Source: Rhynchopus euleeides
Lineage: Eukaryota > Euglenozoa > Diplonemea > Diplonemida > Diplonemidae
DNA length: 64,000 nt
NCBI GenBank assembly: GCA_963210315.1
Contig: OY723275.1
Location: forward strand, 1,302,001-1,366,000
Direction: 5' to 3'
Numbering within the stretch: position 1 is the stretch's first letter; every line of letters begins with the position of its first letter. A program made the position numbers and the translations under genes. Below the pieces are notes generated by a model that searched no databases, was not told the DNA's origin, and worked only from the letters and a program-made list of their open reading frames with translations. Below, in pieces: positions 45,740 through 57,047 of this stretch.

Positions 45740-46068
45740 TACATGTATTTTACTTGTCATGCAAGTATTTTACATGTATAATACTTGCATGACAAGTATT
45801 ATACATGTAAAATACATGTAAATGCCTGAAATATACATGTAAAATACATGTATATCAAGTAAAAATACAAGTATAATAGTTGACATGCAAGTATTATACT
45901 TGTATTTTTACTTGATATACATGTATTTTACATGTATATTTCAGGCATATACATGTATTATACATGTATAATAGTTGACATGCAAGTATTATACATGTAT
46001 AATACATGTATATACTTGTAGTTATACATGTAAAATTTACAAGATCCCACCGTGTTTGACCCCCCCTA

Positions 46069-49000
46069 CCCCCCCCCCCCCCCCCCCCCAGCCTCCTGAT
46101 TTTATTTCCTTCTCGGTTCTTTCTCCAGAAAAAAAAATCCCCCCCCCCCTCAGAATTGAACGAACCCCACACGAAACAAACAGCATATTTTCATCTTTCT
46201 CCTTCCGCCCCTCCTCCTCCCCCCACACGCACACACATGTTCCCTGTTTTGTAAGAAGAAATAACTCTGCCGTCCCACAGTAGCAGTGGGTGAGTTGCAT
46301 TTTTTTTAACGTGGATGTCTTGTCTGTTGTTGTAAGGCTTTGTCAGACACCAAGGGTGTGGGGGGGGGGGGGGGCGGGGGGGTGGGGGGGTGTGGTAGTC
46401 ACACACACGCACATACACCCACTGCCCCACTGCCCCTTTCGTGATGACTGCCCCCCCCCCCTCCTCCACCCTTCTTCCCCCCCACTGCCGATCAGAGATT
46501 TTGCTATCTAATCGTGTGCCCCCCCAGGGGGTAAAGGGGGGGGGGGTTTACCGACTCGTTTCACTTGCATCCCAGGCATGCAAATACATGCATATACATC
46601 GATCTCGTCCCCTTTGCACAATTCTGTTGTGCAACGCCAGAGCGGGTGGTCAGCATCTTCGCACATGCGTCCGATTTTGTTAAAAACCCTGTCGGAAGCA
46701 CGGGTCTCCCTCCCCCAGATTCGGCTAAAGGCACACCCTATAGCGAAGATCTTGCGGCGCTCTTTTCAATTGGCGGAATCAAAACGGGAGGGGGTGCGGG
46801 AGTTGCCTCAATACACCTGTGGGGCATCTTCACTCCCACCCCCAAAAAGCTGCTGTCAGTCTTTCGTCATATCCTGCCGTCTGTCATCCGCGAGATGGGC
46901 GAATCTAAGGTGGGTCAGCCGGCGGACTTACCCCCCCTCCCCTTTCAATCAATATTTCTGAATCGAGCCGTATTTTTAAGGCTCCGTTCGACGTGCTTTC
47001 TATGAACCGCATCACAACACAACACGCAAACAAACAAAATGCTGAGTCCTGTCTGCCTCAGGCATGGGGGCTGCCGTCACCCCGCTACCCCCCCCCCCCT
47101 CCGCTATCACCCCGCTGCTGTCACCCCGCTATCACCCCCCCCCCTCCCCCAACGACACCCAGACAATGCAAAATCCCCCCCCCCTCCCCCAATGCGCCTT
47201 GATCATGATCAAAATAAAATGGCTTGGGGGAGGTTTGCGTTCCTTCTCATCCCCAATGATTTTTTTTGCCCCACCTCCCCCACCCCCACCCCCGCCCCCG
47301 CTTTCTCTCTGTCGTTCCCCTCCTGGCAATCTCTTCCTTGCAATGTGCCTCGCGTAACCTCAGCGAAAAGAGGCAGCTGTGCAAGCGACAGGGATGGTGG
47401 AACTGAGGGTCGGGCTTCGCTGGAGCGGTGGGGCGAGGGGCGCGCGTTCTCCGATTATTTTTCTTCATTTTTTTTGCTGCTGTTGCTTGTTATTTCCCAT
47501 GCTCTATGTGTGGGGCTGCGGAAACAGCAACAACACAGCCTTTTTTCAACCCAGCGCAGAAAGCGTGCGCTGGAGGGTGATGATGGTGGGGATCGGGAGG
47601 GGAGGGGGAGGGCTCTGTAGATATTATGATATCCCTCTCCCCACCCCCCCCCCCCCCTTTGTCCTCGCTTCTGAATCCATTCCCCCCACATCACCCTGCT
47701 CAATACACTCTCATCGGGAGAATGCCGGGAGCACGGCCATACAATAGTGTTTCACGTGTTGTTTTGCACATCATCCGCTTCACGCCATCCCCGCTTTGGC
47801 AAAGCGGGGGTTGTGTAAACGTGGCTGCTCCCCGCGTTGGACACCACTGTCACAGAAGAATCGTTTTGGGATGCACATTCCCATCCACTCTCGGGCAGCA
47901 GTGCGTCAGTGTGGGAGAAATAGCGGGGGTGGGGGGGGGGGGTGGGGGGGTGAAGTTCTGAAAACGGTGTTTCACCTGCCCTGCCTCGATCTTCTTCTTT
48001 CACGAGTTGTGCGTGACTGCATGAAATGGTTTCTTCCGCTGTTTGGTGGCGTGTGTGTTTATCAGCCATCAAACAAACTGCTGCTGTGTGGCAGAGATCG
48101 GCTCGGAAATGGCCGAAATGCCGTTTGTCGATCTCACACGCCACAAAATGCCGGAGGGTGATCGCACCCCCTCCCCGGCATTTAGGAGTCAAAAAAATAA
48201 GGGAAAATGAACCTTTCCCGGGACACCCTCTGCCTGTTTCACGGAGGCAGGTTTTAATACAGCCAAGCCCTCCCCATCAGGCGGGACACCCCGCCCACCC
48301 CCCCACCTCCCCCACGGTACAACCAGACCTTCCCATGCTGGCACTCCCGACAATGGGGTAAGAGACACCCGGACCCAAAAAGGAAGGGATGGGGTTGTCG
48401 CGGGAATCTTGCGATCCCCACACCAGGTGACTTCGGACTGCATTCGGACACACCAACAGGAGATGCCTGGAGGCATCGGGGGGAGGGGCGGTGGTCTGGC
48501 CGGAGGCGGAGGCAGCCACCCTCTCATCATCATCACCCTCTTATCTCTTGTGTGAGTGTATGCGGTGCCAAGGTGTGCCTCCGGAAAACCCCCGTCCCGA
48601 CCCGCAGGGTGTCCCGTGTCTTCCCCGATCAGTGGACAGCACAAAGGTGGTATCCCCTGCCGTGTTACCCCGCCCCCAGGCACCTGGGTGCCGCACTATC
48701 TGTGGGTGCGTGTGTTGTGCGTGCGTTGTCACCCAGTCAGTAGTCAGCGTGCCAACCCCCCACCTCGCTTTTCCCGACGATTCGCCTTGATGCTCGCAAA
48801 AAACAACGACATGCCGTTCGTCGCTCAATAAAGAGATGGTGTTCATTCGGCTTCTGAAAATGTCAACAGGCCAACTTTTGTGTCAAGAGGGTTGTCGACG
48901 AGCAGGATGGTTTGTCTAGGGCTTGGGTTGCCGGTTTTTCTTCACGCCTGGCGGGCTGCATGTGGGTGTGTGCGTGATTATTTCATGAGAGTTGCTGTCA

Positions 49001-50096
49001 CAACACAACAAATATCACAAAAGGAAACCCCTGGTGCAAAAAAAAGGGCCTTGCAGGAACCATCACCCGCGCAGCAGGTGTGGTGACAGACACAACGCGA
49101 AACACCTTCCCCCACCCTCCCGGTGCTGGGAGAATTACTTTCACTCTCGACAATCACACTCACCACCCTCCCACTATCATAGGACACGTCGGTGGAGGCA
49201 TGCTGAGAGAGAGAGTTACATCATCAAGGACAGGTGATATTTTCCTCATCCGCCCAGATTGATCTCATTTTTTTTGCCACAACCCCTCCCCCCGCCCCCT
49301 GTAAAACCTCACACGCACTCCCCCCTGCATCCCCTGCATCCCCACTTCTTCTTCCTCCTTCTCAATTTGGCGTTCTCATGGCTCTTCATCCATTCGCCAG
49401 CCATTTCCCGAGTTTGACGTTCAGCCCTTCGGGAATACACCACACTGCAGCTTGGGTGCTGTGAAGGGGTTGTTATGGTTTGGCAGCTCCAAATAATCAT
49501 CAGAGTATATAAGGGCTCAGATTTCCCGAGCACAGCCAGCCGTCCAACATTGCACACCACATCTGGGGCGGTGTGTGCCACACGTGGCGTTTACTCGTGT
49601 CTCTGCGGTGCCGAAGGCTGCACCCATCACCCTATCTCTCTCTCTCTCTCTGCCGTCTCCCCACCCCTCCACCACATCCCGACCCAGCTCACCAAATTCA
49701 GTCCTTCAAGCCTTTTTTTGGGAACAATCTGCATAGCGTTCACGGCAGGCTCCGGTGCCTATCGCAGCCGAAAGCGGCCGGGGATACACCATCAAATACA
49801 CGTAACAATACATCAACGGGGGGGGTTGGGTATGGGGGAGGGGGGGGGGGGTGGGGGCGACGAGGAGAACATATACCGACTGACTTTGCAATTTGCCGAG
49901 TTGCGGGGTGGGGGGTGTGGGGGGGGATCCGCTTTGACTCGGTGCGAATCACCACGCCCATTAGCGTGGTTTGTTGGCGTCAAGAATGCGCAGAAAATAT
50001 ATCGATGGGAAGGTCTGGCTCACGCTGTGTGTGCATGGGATGGTCACCTGTGCATGCCAGAGGTGTTGACTGCCCTACATTCGTATGTCATATTAT
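46069..50096. other. Gene-free, homopolymer-rich region
   Basis: About 4 kb with no convincing gene. Many poly-C and poly-G runs occur (near 46070-46090, 46360-46390, 47090-47150, 47646-47658, 47929-47950, 49830-49850), as well as (CT)n near 49638-49651. Two overlapping frames of about 130-147 codons at 46565-47005 lack domain features. A TATATAAGG box-like word lies near 49506. Confidence 0.45.
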
Positions 50097-51660
50097 AGGG
50101 GTAATTACGATAATGCCACTTTTTTCTGGGGGTTTTTACGATAATACCACTTTTCAAAAAGTGGTATTATCGTAAGAAAAAAGTGGTATTATGGGGTAAT
50201 CAGGCTGGGGGAAAAAACAACAAATCACAACGAATCACACCCGATCACAACAAATCACAACGCCAAATGTTGTGATTTGTTGTGATTTGTTGCGATTTGT
50301 TGCGATTTGTTGTGGCCAGTTGTGATTTGTTGCGACCAGTTGTGACGACTTGTGACCCTTTTGTGATGAGTTGTGATGAGTTGTGATGAGGTGTGATGAG
50401 GTGTGATCTGTTGTGATCTGTTGTGATCGCGATCCAAAATTTCAAAAATTTAAAATTTTGGATCGCGATCACAACAGATCACAACAGATCACACCTTATC
50501 ACAACTCATCACAAAAGGGTCACAAGTCGTCACAACTGGTCACAACAAATCACACCACGTCACACCTAGTCACAACAAATCACAACTGGCCGCAACAAAT
50601 CGCAAAAAATCACAACAAATCACAACAAATCACAACATTTGCCTTGTGATTTGTTGTGATCTGTTGTGATCGGGTGTGTGATCGGGAGCAACCTAACAGG
50701 GGAGGTGAAGAGGGCACGGGTCTTAGCCTGATGACACACTGCAACCTCAAGGTGACTGGCGACACCTCTCCCACAGTCTGCGGCGACTCTGCCGTGGCGA
50801 CAAGGCTTCCTGTCATGGGAGATCGCTGCGTGGATCAACGTGGCACCACCCGTGTGCTCGGCAGGTTGTTTCGGCACCTGTTTTCTCCGTGTCATGCTTT
50901 TCGTGAGCGTGTCAGGGATGTTGGCACACGCTGGGGAGGGTTCACATGATGACATAACATATATCAGAAGCACACACCCACGTGGCGCTGTCCTTGGCAG
51001 GACTTTGAAAGTGCCGCCTTGATATCCTTGTTGGATAGAACCCTCATATCACACCCTCAATCAGCTGACGATCGGGTGTGATTTGTTGTGATTTGTTGTT
51101 TTTTTCCCCAGCCTGATTACCCCATATTATCGTAAGAAAAAGGGGTAATTACGATAATACCACTTTTTTCTGGGGGTTTTTACGATAATACCACTTTTCA
51201 AAAAGTGGTATTATCGTAAGAAAAAAGTGGTATTATCGTAAGAAAAAAGTGGTAAAATCGTAAACCAAAAAAGTGGTACTGAAAAAGTGGTATTATCGTA
51301 AATGCCACCTAAACTATCCAGTACACAGGCCGCCCACCCAGGGGGGCCTTGGCCTGGCCCTCAGGCACAGGCCAAAAAAGTGGTACTGAAAAAGTGGTAT
51401 TATCGTAAGAAAAAAGTGGTACTGAAAAAGTGGCATTATCGTAAATGCCACCTAAACTATCCAGTACACACAGGCCCCTGACCCCCCCAGCCGGAGGCCA
51501 GGGGGTCCACAGGGACCCCCCCAAGCCAGGGCTCAGGGGGGGTCAGGGCCTTGGCCAGGCCACAGGGGCACAGGCCAAAAAAGTGGTACTGAAAAAGTGG
51601 TATTATCGTAAATGCCACTTAAACTATCCAGTACACACAGGCCCTCCCCCAGCTGGGGGC
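50097..51660. repeat. GTGGTATTATCGTAA repeat array hosting element E
   Basis: A block of about 95 bp with an internal inverted repeat (TACGATAATACCACTTTT/AAAAGTGGTATTATCGTA) occurs at about 50098-50192 and again at 51143-51236, flanking element E as direct repeats. Downstream, three direct copies of a longer unit containing ATGCCACCTAAACTATCCAG start near 51301, 51446 and 51612, separated by CAGGCC-rich spacers. The third has one change (CACTT). Confidence 0.8.
50193..51123. mobile_element. Element E with GGGGTAATC ends and internal CACAACAAAT arrays
   Basis: Terminal inverted repeats begin GGGGTAATCAGGCTGGGG at 50193 and end with the complement at 51123; the match continues about 55 bp inwards with minor changes. 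TATTAT flanks both ends, offset by one base on the right. From 50220 to 50660 run many 10-bp CACAACAAAT-like units, in opposite orientation on either side of a 46-bp palindrome centred on TTTCAAAAATTT (50425-50470, arms GATCGCGATCCAAAAT). No transposase is recognised. Confidence 0.75.
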
Positions 51661-52337
51661 TAAAGGGCCTAAAGGGTCCTTGGGCTGACCCCCCCCGGGG
51701 GGGGTTTGCGATCGCAGGCAACCTGGTGCCGGAACCTGTCATAGACTCATGCTATTCGAGGGACCGGCGACTTGGCTCCGTGGTCAAATTTGTTTGAAAA
51801 GGCCTTGACCAAAGGCAAATGAAAGTTTTGCCCCCCCCAAGGATCGCACCACTTCATCTCAGGACTTCCCACCCACACTCCCACACGTGATTCGCCCCCG
51901 CAGAACCAGACTACTGTTTCAGAACTGTACACCCCTCTCCACACGTCCACTGGCTCCCCCGCTGAATGCGACGAACAGTGCGACATACCAAACCTCCCCT
52001 TATAGAGTTTTAACGGCGCCGCGTTGTTGACGGTGGGGTAAACAGAGCCCAGGCGGGAATAGAAACAGTGGTGCCGGAGCAACAAAGTCTGCCTTCCGCT
52101 TTGTATGCCTTGCTTGGGGTGTCCCCTTTTCACCAGTCAACAGGCGTGCATGCCTCCGTCCTAGGTCACCAATGATCGTGCCTCAAGAAAGTGTACAGTT
52201 CCTTCCCAGTAGCCCTTCCGTTCTGCAAGTCCGAATCACGCAGTCCCTCGAATCCATGGTGCTTTCCAGAAAATTCAGAAACCCACCCACGGTCAAAGTT
52301 GAAAGGGGGCCGTGACCAGAGGCTATAAACGTTTAAA

Positions 52338-52772
52338 AGTCTTTCGCAAGCCGAAGTCGTACGACAGACCACAGGAATGACAGAAAACAGCAGACGGGTT
52401 TGACCCCGCTGCTGCTCCTCGACAGACCCGCAACCAGCGCCAGATCCAACTGCAAGCGTGACATACATACCGTCGCGTCGAAAAGAGAAGTTCTGCACAG
52501 CGACCCGTGTGGTCGAAGTGGCTAACCCTGTGAGACAGAATTGACGCTGGAAAATCCACCATTTTGTGGGCGTCAAGACTGGTGGTGTGGTGGCTGTCCT
52601 GTTTCATCTTGCACTCCTGAGAGTGCAATCTACAGGACAGTATGTATGTCACGCTTGCAGTTGGCTCTGGCGCTGGTTGCGGGTCTGTCGAGGAGCAGCA
52701 GCGGGGTCAAACCCGTCTGCTGTTTTCTGTCATTCCTGTGGTCTGTCGTACGACTTCGGCTTGCGAAAGACT
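52338..52772. mobile_element. Element J nested in the left arm of I
   Basis: 435 bp with gap-free 133-bp inverted arms (52338-52470, 52640-52772) starting AGTCTTTCGCAAG. TTTAAA flanks both sides (52332-52337 and 52773-52778). The right arm of element I has a single TTTAAA at 56411-56416 at the same place, so this is the empty site. The duplication can equally be read as TTAA. No coding capacity. Confidence 0.85.
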
Positions 52773-52778
52773 TTTAAA

Positions 52779-52905
52779 CACGGTTTGCCCCCCGGCAGGA
52801 TCCCGGGAAACCCCGGCCGGGCCCGGAAATTCCGGGCCCGGGACCGGGATTTTGAAATCCCGGCCGGGTCCGGCCGGGGTCCGGCCGGGAATCCCGGGGG
52901 TTCTC
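52779..52905. repeat. CCGGCCGGG palindromic array, left
   Basis: Dense overlapping CCCGGG, CCGGCCGG and GGATCC-like palindromes with GGCCCGGAAATTCCGGGCCC. It is the inner part of the element I left arm; a longer related array lies at 56236-56410. Confidence 0.8.
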
Positions 52906-54582
52906 AGTCTCAGGTCGCTTGGACCGAGGTCATCTCAGACCTATGGCTTTCAGTCCCCAGTTTCAGATTCAGACCTGCTGATCCAGAACCGCACCCTCTC
53001 CTTCCACACCAATTGTATCCACTGCTCATGGGTCCGAGTGACGACGATAGCAATGACGATGGCCCCATAGCAAAGATGGCTACCACTGTCAAAGCTCATC
53101 TGGAACAGAAACTGTCCCAGATGGAAGTCTCCTGTATAAATACAGGGTTCGGGGTTACCACGAGTGTAACGCAGATACGTGCAGGTGTGTCAAGAGAGTG
53201 TGCAGCTCACAGCAGTTCCGCATCCTCCTGGTTGCTGAACTCCACAGTCCTAGGACGACGAAGAGGACGACGAGGGTCGACGTAGGCTTATCTTACGCTA
53301 CGGCAGGGGTGGACTCAGCCACCCCGGGGGCAGGTTGAACAGGTTGTGTGGTTCCACTGATCAACATGTAGGTCGGCCTGTCTGATAAGACTCAGCCACC
53401 CTGCGGGTCAAGTGATTACAAAAGGGTGCCTATTTGACCAAAAGGCAAAATTTCCTCCCGCCATGCTCCCGTACCACAGAGGCTGTTGTGTTTTGCCTCT
53501 GTGTATGCGTACGTTTTGCGATGACGGGGTGTGGAACCTGGCGTAGACCGAGCTACAACCAGGAACCAACGGCCCAACTCGGCGCCGTGGGTCAATTTTT
53601 GTGAAAAGGCCTTGACCAGAGGCATCCCCCTAACACTAAATTTGCTCTGTTTCACCTGAACCGACCAACCAGGCACCGTGAGGAGGCATCAGAGCCCCTC
53701 GTGGACAGCCGCAGCACCCTTCCTTTACTAACGTCAGGTTCACCACTAGCACGAAGCATCACTGTTTTACGTCAGGTATGGCAAATGCCCACCCAAGGAA
53801 GTCGAGGAGTTTGAGCCGTTGGAAGTTACCAGAGGGACAAGCAAGAGGGATCTGCAAGCAGTGATGTCTGTTGTACCCTTGGACCACATTAAACTCAAAC
53901 TGAACCCTCAGTCGTCCTTGATCGCCCGACAAGGTTCCTTTCAGCTTTCTAACAGATGGGTACTGCAACTGTCCAACTATCTACAGACTCACATCCCAGA
54001 AGGTGCAGTCCAGGTTCCACAGAGCAAATTAAATGTTAGCATTTCTGCACAACTACCGGTACGCAAATCGCAGCGGCGGTGGAAGTGACTGACTCGAAAA
54101 CGGCGAGGTATCAGTCTTGACGCTGGAAAATTCCGTTCGGAAATACCAAACACATCCACAGAAAGTGGAAGGAATGGGCGCCAAGATGATGCGAACGATT
54201 TTTGGGGGGGGGAGGGGGTGGACTGCTCTGTATCGTGATACCCGCGAGGGCAACCAAATGCAGAACAGGGAGGCACAGGCGCACACACGAAGGCAGCACA
54301 CAAGTGGCAAGTGGCAGGGGCTGGGGTCTGGGGCTGGGGCGCCGCGCGATTCGCTTCTCCTGACTTTCTGATCCGGCAAACTACAAACACAAAAGCAGTA
54401 CATGCACTGCAACAACAACCTCCGAAGGGAGCCACAATACCCTCGTGACTCCAAAGCAGCTGATGGCATCGGAGGGCAATCAGCATCATACGACGTCTCA
54501 CAGCTGCAGAACAAGACGTCAGACACAGACAGCAAGGAATACGATATACACACACACGGACGCACACACTGTGCCGGACAAA
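52906..54582. other. Interior of element I, non-coding left half
   Basis: No gene is recognised. It contains a diverged copy of the arm sequence near 53540-53640 (AAAAGGCCTTGACCAGAGGC) and a palindromic CCTGTATAAATACAGG at about 53131-53146, which could be a TATA-like site. Confidence 0.45.
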
Positions 54583-55917
54583 TCACTCCTCATCGTCACT
54601 CTCAGCGTCATTCACACGGAGTGACGGGAATGTCCGCCGGAAGCCACACTCCTTGCCGTACGCACCTCGCACATCTTGATTGATGGCCAAGAGCGAGAGC
54701 TTTGCGTGGGAGTCGCGGGACATAGCACTCCGGCACACGGGGATGGCTTGCATCATGACAGAGAGTGCGCTGTCAGGTGCTGTGCAGGAAGGGGGCAAGG
54801 TGAGGAGAAACAACACACGCTCAGCAAGAGGCTTGAGCGTCTCGTTGGTAAGCTGGCGTTTCCAGAATACCCTCTCTGAGCCGACCTCGTGCTCCGACAC
54901 TGCCGAAGTGTACGCCTGGTACATGGGCGCGGTGACGTCGAAGCCGATGTGCTTGCCGAGGTCTTCGCGTGGCAGCAGGTCATCCAGCATCTCCAGGGTC
55001 TCGTACCCCTCCGGAGTCAGCTGGCGCACAGAGAGGTAGAACCCCCGGCCCGTTTCCGAGGATTCGCGCCACCGGCTCTGCAGACCGTTGTAGAAGGTCT
55101 TGGACACGCGGGCTGCGAGTCCATCCCCCGTGCTCGCCCTCTGGAGGATGTCGATCAGCTCCTCCACCTCCGCGTAGATCGTCGCCGATCCAACCGTCCC
55201 GGGTGCCTGCGCGTTGCTGTACCGCGACAAAGCGGCTCTTACCGGCGCCGCGGCACGGACGAACTCCGTCAGCATGTCCTGAAGCGCCTCAGAACCGACG
55301 GTCTTCAGCAGCACAGCAAGCTTCTCGAACGTGGGGGGAGTGTAGGCATTGCCAATCCCGGTAGCCATGTACGAGTACAGCATGGCGACACGCTCTTCAA
55401 AGTGCTCCGCGCAGTCGAGCATGCTGACGAAGCGTGTGTCGTAGATCCGGGGTGCACGTTTGATGGCCACCGCCTCCTGCAGAGTGCTCTTCATGTCGGC
55501 GTGTGCTGCAGACATCAAGCTGCAAAGCTCCCCAAACGTCTTTGCGTTGGCAATCGCATCCTTGTGCGCCTCGGTCACCGCGGCCTTGCAGAGGCCCTTC
55601 ATCTTGTCCAGAAGTTTGTCCTGTTCCCGCGTTGTCGTCGATGCCGACTGCTTCCGCAGCTTCGCCAATAGGACACCCGCCGTGTGTGTCTGGGGGTCGC
55701 TCTGCACACTTCTTTGGTGGTCCCGCCACTTGTTCTGCTTTTTCGCGTCACCAAACACGTAGTTCGTGAGGTGGAAGAAGTCGAGCAGGGGGTCCTCGGC
55801 GGCCTTCATCATCCGACGAACATCGGAAAGGGTGTTGTTCAGCAGGTGAGCCAGGCAGGATACGTACGGGATGTGAGAGAGTACGGTGCATGTTTGCTGT
55901 TGTGGAAGGTTTCTCTG
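54583..55917 (-). CDS. hAT-like transposase, C-terminal part (5' incomplete)
   Basis: A - strand frame of about 444 codons. The annotated ATG-to-stop part is 55812-54583, but the frame continues upstream to about 55917 and there encodes SCLAHLLNNTLSDV, matching the C-x-AH-x-LNN...D motif conserved in hAT transposases. The C-terminal segment ERVFWKRQLTN...VLFLLTLPPSCTAPDSALSV...LLAINQD fits the hAT dimerisation region. The tail is acidic (DDEE). Family members usually exceed 600 residues; the N-terminal BED finger and first catalytic Asp are missing. Upstream is a poly-C run and a CAG at about 55918, so a further exon is possible, but little room remains before the right arm. Probably a truncated copy, although no stop interrupts it. 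Confidence 0.72.
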   Translation of the reverse strand, partial: QRNLPQQQTCTVLSHIPYVSCLAHLLNNTLSDVRRMMKAAEDPLLDFFHLTNYVFGDAKKQNKWRDHQRSVQSDPQTHTAGVLLAKLRKQSASTTTREQDKLLDKMKGLCKAAVTEAHKDAIANAKTFGELCSLMSAAHADMKSTLQEAVAIKRAPRIYDTRFVSMLDCAEHFEERVAMLYSYMATGIGNAYTPPTFEKLAVLLKTVGSEALQDMLTEFVRAAAPVRAALSRYSNAQAPGTVGSATIYAEVEELIDILQRASTGDGLAARVSKTFYNGLQSRWRESSETGRGFYLSVRQLTPEGYETLEMLDDLLPREDLGKHIGFDVTAPMYQAYTSAVSEHEVGSERVFWKRQLTNETLKPLAERVLFLLTLPPSCTAPDSALSVMMQAIPVCRSAMSRDSHAKLSLLAINQDVRGAYGKECGFRRTFPSLRVNDAESDDEE

Positions 55918-56235
55918 CCGGGTGTGTGTATGCGGCGCAGTTACGTGGGGGGGGGGGGGGGCGGGGTTGTGGGGTCCAAGTCACGTGCGGTATATGTGAG
56001 GTGAAATAGTCGGGTCCAGTAAAAACTAATTCTTGTCTTGCTTGTCTCTTGTACCTTGTATTCTGTACCAACTAGCCCAGACAAACAACAGCTGCAAAGA
56101 TTCTCGGTCCGGATGTCCCCCAAAAAAACTAATGACATCGGGTGGATCGCAAAGGGGAAGGGGGCAACGGCAGCGTGCAATGTGCAATGTGCAAAACTCT
56201 CAAGTCATCTTACCACCCACCTACACCTGACCCCG

Positions 56236-56410
56236 GGGGGGTCCCGGGATGACCCCGGGATACCCCGGGGTCATCCCGGGATTTCCCGGCCGGGATCCCG
56301 GGATCCCGGCCGGGAATCCCGGGATTCCCGGCCGGGAAATCCCGGGAATCCCGGAATTTCCCGGAACCCGGCCGGGCCCGCCCGGGATCCCGCCCGGGGG
56401 GCAAACCGTG
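56236..56410. repeat. CCGGCCGGG palindromic array, right
   Basis: Dense CCCGGG, GATCCCGGG and CCGGCCGGGAATCCC palindromes, the inner part of the element I right arm. Potential for strong secondary structure. Confidence 0.85.
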
Positions 56411-57047
56411 TTTAAACGTTTATAGCCTCTGGTCACGGCCCCCTTTCAACTTTGACCGTGGGTGGGTTTCTGAATTTTCTGGAAAGCACCATGGATTCGA
56501 GGGACTGCGTGATTCGGACTTGCAGAACGGAAGGGCTACTGGGAAGGAACTGTACACTTTCTTGAGGCACGATCATTGGTGACCTAGGACGGAGGCATGC
56601 ACGCCTGTTGACTGGTGAAAAGGGGACACCCCAAGCAAGGCATACAAAGCGGAAGGCAGACTTTGTTGCTCCGGCACCACTGTTTCTATTCCCGCCTGGG
56701 CTCTGTTTACCCCACCGTCAACAACGCGGCGCCGTTAAAACTCTATAAGGGGAGGTTTGGTATGTCGCACTGTTCGTCGCATTCAGCGGGGGAGCCAGTG
56801 GACGTGTGGAGAGGGGTGTACAGTTCTGAAACAGTAGTCTGGTTCTGCGGGGGCGAATCACGTGTGGGAGTGTGGGTGGGAAGTCCTGAGATGAAGTGGT
56901 GCGATCCTTGGGGGGGGCAAAACTTTCATTTGCCTTTGGTCAAGGCCTTTTCAAACAAATTTGACCACGGAGCCAAGTCGCCGGTCCCTCGAATAGCATG
57001 AGTCTATGACAGGTTCCGGCACCAGGTTGCCTGCGATCGCAAACCCC

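Larger units (their letters stand above)
43080..46068. mobile_element. Composite palindromic element A with nested insertions
   Basis: Outer inverted repeat of 14 bp, TAGGGGGGGTCAAA, at 43080-43093 and its complement at 46055-46068. Next inside, a second inverted match runs 44220-44265 versus 46009-46054 (CACGGTGGGATCTTGTAAAT and onward). The two blocks are contiguous on the right but separated by 1126 bp on the left, so element B sits in the left arm. Most of the rest is palindromic ACATGTA/TGCAAGTA-type AT-rich sequence. Elements C and D are also inserted. Without the insertions element A would be about 720 bp. No transposase is encoded. Confidence 0.75.
51701..57047. mobile_element. Large inverted-repeat transposon I carrying a hAT-like transposase
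   Basis: Arms 51701-52337 and 56411-57047 align over 637 bp without gaps and encode identical mirror-image open frames, so the arms are near-identical. The outer end is GGGGTTTGCGATCGCAGGCA. The arms extend further inwards (52779 to about 52905 and about 56236-56410) as G/C-rich palindromic sequence once nested element J is removed. Inside are a hAT-like transposase fragment (- strand) and a diverged inner copy of arm sequence at about 53540-53640. No clear target duplication was found. Confidence 0.82.

Noticed and set aside
46565-47005. Possible exon or small gene
   Set aside because: Two different frames are open over the same stretch and neither has a GTATGY donor or CACAG acceptor or recognisable domain.
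49500-49520. TATA-box-like word TATATAAGG
   Set aside because: An isolated word in a gene-free region with no downstream gene or RNA recognised.
50220-50660. CRISPR-like array
   Set aside because: Units are about 10 bp, adjacent without spacers and mirrored around a palindrome, in a eukaryotic sequence.
51747-57001. Two identical 128-codon frames in the arms of element I
   Set aside because: Duplicate because the arms are inverted repeats; lack of domains makes coding doubtful, although a small element protein cannot be fully excluded.
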